A stretch of DNA of 64,000 nt from Pannonibacter sp. XCT-53 (GTDB taxonomy: Bacteria; Pseudomonadota; Alphaproteobacteria; Rhizobiales; Stappiaceae): the NCBI RefSeq assembly GCF_009915765.1, contig NZ_JAABLQ010000002.1, positions 62,001 through 126,000 of the forward strand. Reading direction: 5' to 3'. The notes beneath the pieces were generated by a model that saw only the letters and a program-made list of their open reading frames with translations, made no database searches and was not told the DNA's origin. A program made the position numbers and the translations under genes. Shown here piece after piece: positions 42,782-50,704 of the stretch. The stretch's first letter is position 1, and each line of letters starts with the position of its first letter.

Positions 42782-44452
42782 TCAGTTCTTGGTGACGAAG
42801 CGGAACAGGAACTGGTCGTCGGCCCGCTGGGCGACGCTCAGCCGGTCCGTCACGCCCCAGGCCAGGCCCTGCTGGTGCAGCGGGATGTAGGCGACGTCCT
42901 CATGCAGGATGCGGAAGGCCTTGGCGATCAGCTCGTCGCGGGTGGCCTTGTCGTTTTCCGACAGGATCTGCGTGGCCAGGGCGTCGACGGTCTCGTTGCA
43001 ATAGCCGCCGACATTGAAGGCGCCGCCCTTGCCGGCATCATCGCGGCAGGTGGCCAGGTTGGCCAGCACGTTCCAGCTGTCGAAGGAGCCGGGCGTCCAG
43101 CCCAGCATGAAGAACGAGGTGTCGAAGCCGCCGGAGGCCAGCACCCGGCCGAAGTACTTTGCCTTCGGCTCGGCATTGACCCGCGTGCGGATGCCGACCT
43201 TGGTCAGCATCTGGGCAACGGCCTGGCAGATCGCCTCGTCATTGACATAGCGGTCGTTGGAGCAGTCCATCACCAGCTCGAAGCCCTCCGGATAGCCGGC
43301 CTCGGCCAGCAGCGCCCGGGCGGCTGCCGGATCATGGGGCCAGCGCTCGAACTCGCCCGCGCGGCTGAACAGGTAGGGCGAGATCAGCAGGGCGGCCGGG
43401 GTCGACATGCCGCGCATGATCTTTGAACGGATCGCCTCGATGTCGATTGCCTGGTAGACCGCCTTGCGCACGCGCACGTCCCTGAACGGGTTCTTGCCCT
43501 TCACGCTGGCATGGCCGAGTTCCGCGCGCCGCTGGTCCATGCCGATGTAGATGGTCCGCAGCTCCGGCCCGATCAGGGCCCGGGTGCCGTCGGTTTCCTC
43601 GACCCGCTTCACGTCCTGCACCGGCACGGGAAAGATCATGTCGAGCTCGCCGGACAGCAGCGCTGCCACGCGGGTCGCGTCGGAGGCGACCGGCGTGAAC
43701 TCGACGCGGGTCAGGTTGTGCAGGGCCACGTCCCACCAGCCGGAATGGGGCTCGAACACGGTCCGCACCCCGGGTTCGTGGCTGACGATGCGGAACGGTC
43801 CCGTTCCGTTGGCGGCGAGCGCGGCGTGGTTGGCGACCGTGTCGGAGGCGGAGGTGACCGCCACGGCGTTGTTCGCCTCGGTCCACTCCCGGTCCATGAT
43901 CAGCCAGGTTTCCCACTCCGAATGCAGGATGGGGTTGGGGGCATCGAGCAGGAAGTCGACCGTGTGCGCGTCCACCGCCTCGACCCGGACCGTCGGTCCG
44001 AGCCGGGTGGCGAGGTCCGAGCCCTTGGCCCGCACCCGCTCGGCCGAGAACACCACGTCGTCGGCGGTGAAGTCGTTGCCGTTGTGGAACTTCACGCCCT
44101 TGCGCAGGTGGAACCGCCAGTGGGTCGGGCTGATCAGCTCCCAGCGTTCGGCCAGGGCCGGCTCGATCTCCAGCCGCTCGTTCCGCCGGACCAGGCCCTC
44201 GTAGACATTGCTCAGCGTGGCGAGCGTGAAGGTCTCGTTGAGGCTGTAGGGGTCAAGCTGGTTCAGCGGTCCCTGATAGGCATATTTCAGCGTTTCCGCC
44301 CGGGCGGGCGCGGAGACCATGAGCGGCAGTGCCAGCGCGAGCGCGCCGGCGGCAAGACATCCCGCCTGGCGCAGGTGGCGCGCCGCCTTGCCGAGGGCAG
44401 AAGAAAGATGACCCGCCTCTGGGCGGGCCGGACGGTCAGTGCGCTTCAGCAT
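42782..44452 (-). CDS. dipeptide/oligopeptide ABC transporter substrate-binding protein (SBP_bac_5)
   Basis: A 556-residue periplasmic receptor of the DppA/OppA class. A long basic N-region and hydrophobic signal end near residue 52 (ARA). The mature part has YEGLVRRNERLEIEPALAERWE, the WRFHLRKGVKFHNGNDFTADDV family signature (key FHLRKGVKFHNG) and a C-terminal HEDVAYIPLHQQG. It is first in the dpp operon. The ligand may be peptides, opines or other nonpeptides; the sequence does not decide. I chose the ATG at 44452 (MLKRTDRPA); an earlier TTG is possible. The ~210 bp upstream hold only promoter-like AT-richer sequence. Confidence 0.93.
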   Translation of the reverse strand: MLKRTDRPARPEAGHLSSALGKAARHLRQAGCLAAGALALALPLMVSAPARAETLKYAYQGPLNQLDPYSLNETFTLATLSNVYEGLVRRNERLEIEPALAERWELISPTHWRFHLRKGVKFHNGNDFTADDVVFSAERVRAKGSDLATRLGPTVRVEAVDAHTVDFLLDAPNPILHSEWETWLIMDREWTEANNAVAVTSASDTVANHAALAANGTGPFRIVSHEPGVRTVFEPHSGWWDVALHNLTRVEFTPVASDATRVAALLSGELDMIFPVPVQDVKRVEETDGTRALIGPELRTIYIGMDQRRAELGHASVKGKNPFRDVRVRKAVYQAIDIEAIRSKIMRGMSTPAALLISPYLFSRAGEFERWPHDPAAARALLAEAGYPEGFELVMDCSNDRYVNDEAICQAVAQMLTKVGIRTRVNAEPKAKYFGRVLASGGFDTSFFMLGWTPGSFDSWNVLANLATCRDDAGKGGAFNVGGYCNETVDALATQILSENDKATRDELIAKAFRILHEDVAYIPLHQQGLAWGVTDRLSVAQRADDQFLFRFVTKN

Positions 44453-44662
44453 GGGCCCGTGCTCCGGACCCCTGCAACCTGAGGGTCGCAGGGTCAAGTG
44501 TCTGGAAGATCTTGCAATCTTGCGAAGATCATTTGACCATCATGGCAGGGGCGTGCCGGATCAGTCCAGAGCTAAATTTTTGTCTTATATGACAAATTCA
44601 CCCTGTTGCAGCTGCGCTCCCGTTGCAATTTGGAATTGAATTGCTTCACGTGCCTGTGCCGG

Positions 44663-46360
44663 TCAGGCGGCCGAGGCACGGTCGAGCGCGGCCAGGATCG
44701 GTCCGGGACTGGCCGGGCAGGCAACGTCAAGTGGTGCCGTGCGTCCCCGGATCGGCACCTTGAGCAGGGGCAGGAAGGGATCCAGGGCCGCGCCGGAGGC
44801 CGTGAGCACATCCAGCGAGATCGCGGCCAGGGCGTTCTGCTCCTTGGCGACGCCCTCCAGCCGGCTGGCCACGTTGACCACATCCCCCAGCGCCGTCAGG
44901 CCGGAAGCCACGCCGTTGCGTCCGTCGAGGCCGATCCGCCCGAGGATGGCGGCACCGCCGTGCAGCCCGACAGCGATGCGCAACGGCGCCGACAGCTGTG
45001 CCGCGAGGTCGCGGTTGACCCGCTTGAGTTCATCGGCGAGATCGACGATTGCCGCCAGGGCCGAGCGTGATCCTGCGGCCATGCCGCTCTCGACCCCGAA
45101 CAGCGCCATGATGCCGTCGCCCATCACCTTGTCGATCATGCCGTCGTGCTTGCGGATCACCCGCACCACGCTGTCGACATAGCGGTTGAGGATGAACACG
45201 ACGTCGAAGGGCAGGCGTCCCTCGCTCAGCGAGGTGAAGCCGCGCAGGTCGACGAACATCACCACGACCGGCTGTTCCGTGCCCCAGCGATAGCGGTCCT
45301 GCAGGCCTTCGCGGGGCACCATCGTGCCGCCATGCAGCAGCGGCCGCACCACCAGGTCGGCCGCCGGGCGCACCTGGCAGGCGAGGCGCACGTTCTTGCC
45401 GGCGTGGATGCGCTGCAGCACCTGCTGCTCGGTCGTGCCGGGGGCCGGAAGGTCGCTGGCGCCGGAGACGATCAGCGTCCGGCAGGTGGAGCAGCGGGCC
45501 CGCCCGCCGCATACCGACATGTGCGGCACGCCCTTCATCCGGCTGATTTCGAGCAGGGTCGGGCCGGGGCGGGCGCGCACGGATTTCTCGCCGAGGTAAT
45601 GCACCGTGATCGGACGGCGGCCAAGGCCCCCGAACTGGCGCAGCAGCGAGATGGCGATGGCCAGCAGCACCAGCGCGAAGAAGACAATGCGGCCGGCATC
45701 CGCCAGCACCTGCAGCTCGGCCGTCTGCTGCGGGGTGACCTTCAGCATGTACTGGCCTTCGAGCACGAGGCGGCGGGCGCCGTTGATCCAGCCGGTCACC
45801 GACAGGATCGGAACGGCAACGGCGATGGTCAGCAGCGTGCCGCGCCAGTTCGGATACCAGGGCTTCAGCCGCAGCCAGTAGTGGATGCCGATGCAGCCGT
45901 GCAGCCAGACGATCACCAGCAGCAGGCTCTGGGTCAGGCCCGACCCCGGCCACAGCACCGACAGCTCGTGCTGGTAGTCCATCACCGCGTCATAGCGGAC
46001 CACGGCGCCACGGGTCATGAGGATGTGGCGGATGAGGAGATAGGGGATGGCCAGCCCCAGAAGCAGCTGGACAGCCTCCCAGGCCGGCATGCGGAACGTG
46101 CGGCGGCTGGCGATGCGGTACAGCGCAAGGCCGACGTGGACGAGCAGCGCACCGTAGAGAAGGACGGTGCCGGGCCATGTCCACCAGATGGCAAGGCGCA
46201 TGTCCTGCATCGTCTGGGCCCAGTCGACCGAGACATTGCCGAGGGCATGGTTGAGGAAATGGCCGGTGGCAAAGACGAACAGGATCAGCCCTGACCACAG
46301 GCGGATCTGCTGGATCAGCGGGCCCTTGCCCGGCGGGGTGCGCATCTCCGGCTTGGCCAT
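44663..46360 (-). CDS. membrane cytochrome b-like / 2Fe-2S ferredoxin / class III adenylate cyclase fusion
   Basis: A 565-residue protein in three parts. Residues 20-240 hold six or so helices like the succinate dehydrogenase cytochrome b fold, with histidines in the helices (34, 38, 75, 112, 154, 160) that could bind haem. Residues 250-345 are a ferredoxin domain with cysteines 284, 290, 293 and 328, in the CX5CX2C...C spacing of adrenodoxin-type clusters. Residues 363-560 are a class III cyclase. Metal Asp residues are at 371 (VDLRGFTSLSE) and 415 (MGDGIMALFG), Lys 411 and Asp 493 indicate ATP specificity, and Asn 496 and Arg 500 are the transition-state residues. It probably makes cAMP in response to redox state. 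GAGGA precedes the ATG at 46360. Confidence 0.9.
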   Translation of the reverse strand: MAKPEMRTPPGKGPLIQQIRLWSGLILFVFATGHFLNHALGNVSVDWAQTMQDMRLAIWWTWPGTVLLYGALLVHVGLALYRIASRRTFRMPAWEAVQLLLGLAIPYLLIRHILMTRGAVVRYDAVMDYQHELSVLWPGSGLTQSLLLVIVWLHGCIGIHYWLRLKPWYPNWRGTLLTIAVAVPILSVTGWINGARRLVLEGQYMLKVTPQQTAELQVLADAGRIVFFALVLLAIAISLLRQFGGLGRRPITVHYLGEKSVRARPGPTLLEISRMKGVPHMSVCGGRARCSTCRTLIVSGASDLPAPGTTEQQVLQRIHAGKNVRLACQVRPAADLVVRPLLHGGTMVPREGLQDRYRWGTEQPVVVMFVDLRGFTSLSEGRLPFDVVFILNRYVDSVVRVIRKHDGMIDKVMGDGIMALFGVESGMAAGSRSALAAIVDLADELKRVNRDLAAQLSAPLRIAVGLHGGAAILGRIGLDGRNGVASGLTALGDVVNVASRLEGVAKEQNALAAISLDVLTASGAALDPFLPLLKVPIRGRTAPLDVACPASPGPILAALDRASAA

Positions 46361-46530
46361 GGCGTGCGTGTCCTCTGTTCCGGCCTGCGGCGGCCTCTGC
46401 CTCGTGATGTCACCTATGCCGGTCAGGCGGGCCAAGCGCAACCCTGCCGCGGGGGGTGGATTTTGTTGCAGGGCTGGCGCATCTAGGGCGCGAGCCATGC
46501 GGCGACGAACGCAGCGCATACGAGGGTGAC

Positions 46531-46890
46531 ATGATCGTTTACGGCATCAAGAACTGCGACACGGTGAAGAAGGCCCGCGCCTTTCTGGACGCGGCCGGCG
46601 TCGCTTACCGCTTCCACGACTACAAGAAGGACGGCGTCGATCCGGAGGTCCTGCGGCAGGTGACGGAGACCTTCGGCTGGGAGCAGGTTCTCAACCGCCG
46701 CGGCACCACCTGGCGCAAGCTGCCGGAGGAGGAGCAGGCGGGGGTGCGCGACGCGGCCTCGGCCCTCGCCCTGATGCTGGCCCAGCCGTCGGTGATCAAG
46801 CGTCCGATCGTCGTCGCGGCCCGGCGCACGCTGCTGGGCTTCGATCCGGTGTCCTGGGAAACCGCGCTGGAGATGGGCGAGTTCGCCTGA
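46531..46890 (+). CDS. ArsC/Spx-family thioredoxin-fold protein (YffB type)
   Basis: A 119-residue protein opening MIVYGIKNCDTVKKARAFLD. The active-site position reads CDTVKKA, a single cysteine as in arsenate-reductase-like YffB proteins rather than the CxxC of Spx. Features downstream are LNRRGTTWRKL and PSVIKRPIV, the latter the ArsC-family cis-proline/arginine region. YffB proteins bind glutathione and their substrate is unclear; arsenate reduction is not assured. The short frame upstream has no ribosome site, while GAGGGTG precedes the ATG. The gene is divergent from the cyclase gene. Confidence 0.9.
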   Translation: MIVYGIKNCDTVKKARAFLDAAGVAYRFHDYKKDGVDPEVLRQVTETFGWEQVLNRRGTTWRKLPEEEQAGVRDAASALALMLAQPSVIKRPIVVAARRTLLGFDPVSWETALEMGEFA

Positions 46891-46896
46891 GACGGC

Positions 46897-46942
46897 GGGC
46901 CGGGTCGCCCGGCCCCGTGCTCTCCCGCCCCGTGCTCTCCCG
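46897..46942 (+). terminator. hairpin and 15-bp tandem repeat after the ArsC-like gene
   Basis: GGGCCGGG and CCCGGCCC (46897-46904, 46908-46915) form an 8-bp stem seven bases after the stop. The right arm runs into two exact copies of CCCCGTGCTCTCCCG (46913-46927 and 46928-46942). No U-tract is seen. Confidence 0.5.
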
Positions 46943-46983
46943 CCCGCTGCGGTCCCGTCGCGGGCCGCCTTGCCGGAGCCCTG

Positions 46984-47403
46984 CTACCAGGTCCGGCGGG
47001 GACCGGTGTCGATATGGTAATGGCCGTAGGCGTAGCGCTTGTAGCCCCCCACTTCGGGCTGGGCCTTGAGGAAGGCGACAACCGCCGCCGGATCGCCGCG
47101 CACGGTGAAGTCCACGGCCTTGCACTCCAGGTGATAGGAATTGCTGGCTCCGCCCTTCCACCAGTTTTCCAGCCACCAGCGCTTGGTGGAATGCACCGTG
47201 ACGCGGCCGAAGCGGTCGGCCACCCGGTTCAGGACCTTCTTCAGGCTGCGGGGAACACACCATTCCGTGTCGTTGTAGGCCACGAGGTCGGAGGACGAGG
47301 TCATCCATCCGAGGCCGGTGATGCCGGACACGGTGCCGCAGCCGCTGGTGAGCAGCAGCACCGACACGAGCAGGGCCCTTGTGGCAACAGGCCGGATACG
47401 CAC
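46984..47403 (-). CDS. M15-type peptidase lipoprotein (YcbK-like)
   Basis: A protein of about 139 residues with a lipoprotein signal (LLVSVLLLTSGC lipobox). A small M15 (D-Ala-D-Ala/endopeptidase) fold follows. Zinc ligands are visible in SYHLECKAVDF (His and Asp) and GHYHIDTG (His, Asp). Such proteins trim peptidoglycan cross-links in the periplasm. The start is probably the GTG at 47403, seven bases after GAGGG. An earlier ATG-type start would put a polar leader before the signal sequence. It may act in cell-wall remodelling, with no partner nearby. Confidence 0.85.
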   Translation of the reverse strand: MRIRPVATRALLVSVLLLTSGCGTVSGITGLGWMTSSSDLVAYNDTEWCVPRSLKKVLNRVADRFGRVTVHSTKRWWLENWWKGGASNSYHLECKAVDFTVRGDPAAVVAFLKAQPEVGGYKRYAYGHYHIDTGPRRTW

Positions 47404-47449
47404 GGCATGACCCTCGTTCTGGGCACGGACACAGGCCCCAAGGGTCGGC

Positions 47450-47468
47450 GACAATCTTTAAGATTGTC
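47450..47468. promoter_or_regulatory. perfect 19-bp palindrome upstream of the M15 lipoprotein gene
   Basis: GACAATCTT and AAGATTGTC flank a single T. The site lies 47 bp upstream of the gene start in an otherwise AT-richer patch. Its symmetry suits a dimeric repressor. No adjacent regulator gene explains it; the ~180 bp beyond it toward the FKBP gene show nothing else. Confidence 0.5.
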
Positions 47469-47645
47469 ATGAGAAAGAGGGTTAACGCTTTACCTTCGTT
47501 CCGTCCCGACAAATCTCCAAGACGTGCCGGGGCGCGTGCGTTGCGTCCCGGCCGCCCTGTCGGGCGCAGGGGGGGCAGACGGCGATGCGCTTCGGCCACG
47601 CGGCGGATTGCGCCGTCTGGCCGGAGCCCCTCTTCCCCGCTCCTG

Positions 47646-48407
47646 TCAGCAGAGCCAGCAGTTCTCGGGCAGCTTCGGCGCCTCGACCGGGCCACCGGCC
47701 TGGGTCCAGCCGATCATGCCTTCGGTGACGTGACCGACATTGGTGAAGCCGATGTTGTCAGCCAGGTACTTGGCCAGCACCGAGCTGCGGTTGCCCGAAC
47801 GGCAGATCAGGATCAGTTCCTTCGACGGGTCATCGACCAGCTTCTGCAGTTCGGCCCCGAAGCCCGGGTTCACCTGTCCGGCCGGGTCGAAGAAGGTGAC
47901 CAGGTTGACCCCGGCGATCACGCCGGTCTCCTGCCACTCCTGCGGCGTGCGGATGTCGATGACGGTGGCACCGGCGGCCATTCGTTCCTTGAGCTTGTCG
48001 TTGGTCAGCTCGGAAAAGCTCTTGCTCTTGACGCCCAGCAGCTCGACCTCGAACTTCAGCGTCGCATTCGGCGGGATGACGCCACCGGCGCCGCGCTCGC
48101 CATAGGCCAGCTCCGGCGGAATGATCAGCTCGCGCTTGCCGCCGACCTTCATGCCGACCACGCCCTGTTCCCAGCCCGCGATCACCCGGCGCTCGCCCAG
48201 GGTGAAGCTGAACGGCTGGCCCCGGTCGAGGCTGGAATCGAACTTGGTGCCGTCCATCAGCCAACCGGTGTAATGCACGGTCACGGTCATGCCGACATCG
48301 GCTTCCTCTCCCGTGCCCACGGTCAGATCCTTCATCTGCAACTCCTCTGCTGCGGCCGGAAGCGCCAGGAAGATCGACAGCAGGGCTGCCGCAATTCGCT
48401 TTAACAT
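47646..48407 (-). CDS. periplasmic FKBP-type prolyl isomerase fused to a rhodanese domain
   Basis: A 253-residue exported protein with a signal peptide of about 20 residues (AAA-EE). The FKBP domain covers about 25-127, with the active-site residues in [27 protein letters not shown] and [15 protein letters not shown] rhodanese domain covers about 132-245; its catalytic Cys is 202 in [11 protein letters not shown], giving an intact thiosulfate-sulfurtransferase loop. The protein ends CWLC, a possible extra redox pair. A fold-assisting and sulfur-handling fusion in the periplasm is uncommon, and its role is unknown. GAGG precedes the ATG at 48407. The genes on either side are unrelated. Confidence 0.9.
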   Translation of the reverse strand: MLKRIAAALLSIFLALPAAAEELQMKDLTVGTGEEADVGMTVTVHYTGWLMDGTKFDSSLDRGQPFSFTLGERRVIAGWEQGVVGMKVGGKRELIIPPELAYGERGAGGVIPPNATLKFEVELLGVKSKSFSELTNDKLKERMAAGATVIDIRTPQEWQETGVIAGVNLVTFFDPAGQVNPGFGAELQKLVDDPSKELILICRSGNRSSVLAKYLADNIGFTNVGHVTEGMIGWTQAGGPVEAPKLPENCWLC

Positions 48408-48498
48408 CAACGCGCCTCTTTGTGTCGCTGGCCGGGCGGCCAGACGGTCTTCATCCTGCCGACTTGGGGGCAGGCGGGGACGCGAGTCAAGCGGCGCG

Positions 48499-48855
48499 TC
48501 AGTCGGCCAGCGCATAGTAGCGCTGCGACAAGGCGCGCAGGCGCGGGGAGGAGAAGTATTTCAGCTTGGCCGGCGGCACGTCGTAGGAGATCCCCACCCG
48601 GGATCCCGCGCGCCAGCGGACCGTTGCCAGCGCCACTGTGTTGGTCAGCTCGTCATAAAGCACCAGTTCATCCGGCAGCAGCGTGTCTTCGGGGACGGTC
48701 AGCCGCGCGCCGCCCCGCGAGACGTCATAGATGCCGCAGTCGCAGAGAAACCGGTTGTCCGGGTCGGCGAGGCGGCCGGCCCTCAGCCGGGTGCGCTGCC
48801 GCGGGTGGCGGCGCAGGTCCGGGCCGGCGGGGCCGTGGCCGACGGTTGCACGCAT
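48499..48855 (-). CDS. PilZ-domain protein (c-di-GMP effector)
   Basis: A 118-residue single-domain PilZ protein. The c-di-GMP binding motif RxxxR is RQRTR at 19-23 and the D/NxSxxG motif is DVSRGG at 44-49. AGGAG lies before the ATG at 48855, and the longer frame upstream is not used. It should report c-di-GMP levels set by proteins such as the GGDEF-EAL enzyme in this window. The output partner is not evident from its neighbours. Confidence 0.9.
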   Translation of the reverse strand: MRATVGHGPAGPDLRRHPRQRTRLRAGRLADPDNRFLCDCGIYDVSRGGARLTVPEDTLLPDELVLYDELTNTVALATVRWRAGSRVGISYDVPPAKLKYFSSPRLRALSQRYYALAD

Positions 48856-49018
48856 GCGGGGCTCCTTTGCACCTGGGCGGCGACCGGGCTGTGCCGCGGG
48901 GCGGCTCAAGGCGAAGGGGCTGCCGCCCGGGCGTCCGCCTCTCCCGGTCCTCCGGGTCCGGCACACGGTCGCGCCGCAGGCTTGCCCGGGGCTTGCGTCC
49001 TGATGATGCGGCGTCAGG

Positions 49019-50002
49019 TCACGCGCCGTGTCGCGGCGACATCGCCGGAACCGGTGTCTCGGCCACCGGCGTCAGCACCCGGCCGTCGCGGAACCAGCCA
49101 ACGAGATTGTCCACCACCAGCTGTCCCATCGCGTTGCGGGTTGCCACGGAGGCGGAGCCGACATGCGGCAGCAGCACGGCATTCGGCAGGTCGAGCAGCG
49201 CCTGCGGCACCTGCGGCTCGTTCTCGAACACATCCAGGCCGGCGGCGAGGATCGTGCCCTGCCGCAAGGCGGCCGCTAGTGCCGCCTCGTTCACCACCGA
49301 GCCGCGACCGATGTTGATCAGCACGCCCTCGGGCCCGAGCGCCTCGAGCACGCGCTCCCCGACCATGTGGCGGGTCTCCTCGCCGCCCGGCGCCACCAGC
49401 ATCAGCGTGTCGACCGCCTCGGCCAGGCTGACGAGACTCGGATGATAGGTATAGGGCACGTCCGCCTGCCGGCTGCGGTTGTGGTAGTGGATCGCCATGC
49501 CGAAGGCCTCGGCGCGGGTGGCGATCGCCTTGCCGATGCGGCCGAGGCCCAGGATGCCGAGCGTGCGCCCGCGCAGCGTGCCGCGTGTCAGCGGGAAGGG
49601 GCCCTGGCTCTTCCACCTGCCCTCGCGCAGCCAGCGTTCGGCCGCCGGCAGTTCCCGGACGGTCATGATCATCAGGGCGATCGCCGTATCGGCCACTTCA
49701 TCCGTCAGCACGTCCGGCGTGTTGGTCACGATCACGCCCTTCGTGCCGCAATAGGCGGCGTCCACATTGTCGTAGCCGACGCCGAAGTTGGCGACGATCT
49801 CCAGCTTCGGCAGCCGGTCGACAAGGGCCTTGTCCACGGGGCGGAAGGAAATGGCGATGCCCCGGATCCGGTCGGCGACCGCAGCCAGCATGGCGTCCCG
49901 GTCCTCTGCCTCATACAGCCTGTGCAGGGTGAAATGCGGGGCGAGCCCGTCGAGAATCATCTCGCGCATCGGGGCGGGAACCAGAATGTCGGGGCGGCTC
50001 AT
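49019..50002 (-). CDS. D-isomer-specific 2-hydroxyacid dehydrogenase (glyoxylate/hydroxypyruvate reductase type)
   Basis: A 327-residue NAD(P)-dependent enzyme. The cofactor fold is LGILGLGRIGKAIATRA. The catalytic triad is Arg in LINIGRGSVVNE, Glu in GLDVFENEP and His in LLPHVGSAS. HNRSRQ after the fold suggests NADPH preference. The family reduces glyoxylate, hydroxypyruvate or related keto acids. GGAAGGAC precedes the ATG. It is divergent from the TRAP DctQ gene; a metabolic link to that organic-acid importer is plausible but not shown. Confidence 0.93.
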   Translation of the reverse strand: MSRPDILVPAPMREMILDGLAPHFTLHRLYEAEDRDAMLAAVADRIRGIAISFRPVDKALVDRLPKLEIVANFGVGYDNVDAAYCGTKGVIVTNTPDVLTDEVADTAIALMIMTVRELPAAERWLREGRWKSQGPFPLTRGTLRGRTLGILGLGRIGKAIATRAEAFGMAIHYHNRSRQADVPYTYHPSLVSLAEAVDTLMLVAPGGEETRHMVGERVLEALGPEGVLINIGRGSVVNEAALAAALRQGTILAAGLDVFENEPQVPQALLDLPNAVLLPHVGSASVATRNAMGQLVVDNLVGWFRDGRVLTPVAETPVPAMSPRHGA

Positions 50003-50200
50003 CGGCGTGTCCTTCCGCAGATCACAGGCAAGGCGGGCATATCAGACCACGTTGCCGGCGCTGGCAAGGGCCTGGCAGGCGTCCGTCCGCCTCTGTGTTC
50101 GCGCGAAGGTTGACCGGCTGCGGCCGCTTTGACAGAGTGCCGCAATCCTTGGAGGGGGAAGTCCGGTGTTTCGCCTGCCTCTTCCCGGGCGGGAGAAGAC

Positions 50201-50704
50201 ATGTCGAGCCTGCCAGAAATCGTGGACCGGATGTCCGTCGGGGCCGCCTGGATGGCTGTCGCGGCATTTGCCGGGGTCGGGCTCCTGCTCGGACTGGACG
50301 GTCTGCTCGAGTTCGTGTCCCACCGCTCGCTGCCCGGCGCCTCCGATCTTGCCCGTGTCCTTGCGCTCTGGGGGGCCTTCCTGCCGCTCTCCTTCCTGTG
50401 CAGTGCCCGCCGCGTCTGGGCGCCGGCGCATTTTGCCGGTCCGGCCGGGCGGCGTGGCGGGGCGCAGCGCGGACTGAAGCCGGGGCCGCGTCTGGTTCAG
50501 GGGGGCGTTGCCACGACGGCGCTGGTCATGGTCGGGCTGGGCTTCCTGCATCTCGGGCCTGCCACCCGGGACGGGGCCTGGTCCTTTTTCGAGGCGCTGG
50601 CGCTGCCGGCCGGATTTGCGCTGCTGGCGGTGCAGGCGCTTGTCGACACGCTGTTGCGCAGCCGTGTTCCCCGCCGCAGCCCGTCGCCCGGGGCGCGGCC
50701 ATGA
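50201..50704 (+). CDS. TRAP transporter small membrane subunit, DctQ-like
   Basis: A 167-residue protein with four hydrophobic helices (for example VGAAWMAVAAFAGVGLLLG and ATTALVMVGLGFLHLG) and a basic cytoplasmic loop. The sequence is divergent; the call rests largely on its helix pattern and its position four bases overlapping DctM. I chose the ATG at 50201, after GGGAGAAGAC. It should pair with DctM. The receptor subunit is missing from this locus. Confidence 0.75.
   Translation: MSSLPEIVDRMSVGAAWMAVAAFAGVGLLLGLDGLLEFVSHRSLPGASDLARVLALWGAFLPLSFLCSARRVWAPAHFAGPAGRRGGAQRGLKPGPRLVQGGVATTALVMVGLGFLHLGPATRDGAWSFFEALALPAGFALLAVQALVDTLLRSRVPRRSPSPGARP

Noticed and set aside
46531..46890. Functional arsenate reductase of an ars operon
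   Set aside because: The active-site region fits YffB proteins, and no other ars gene is nearby.
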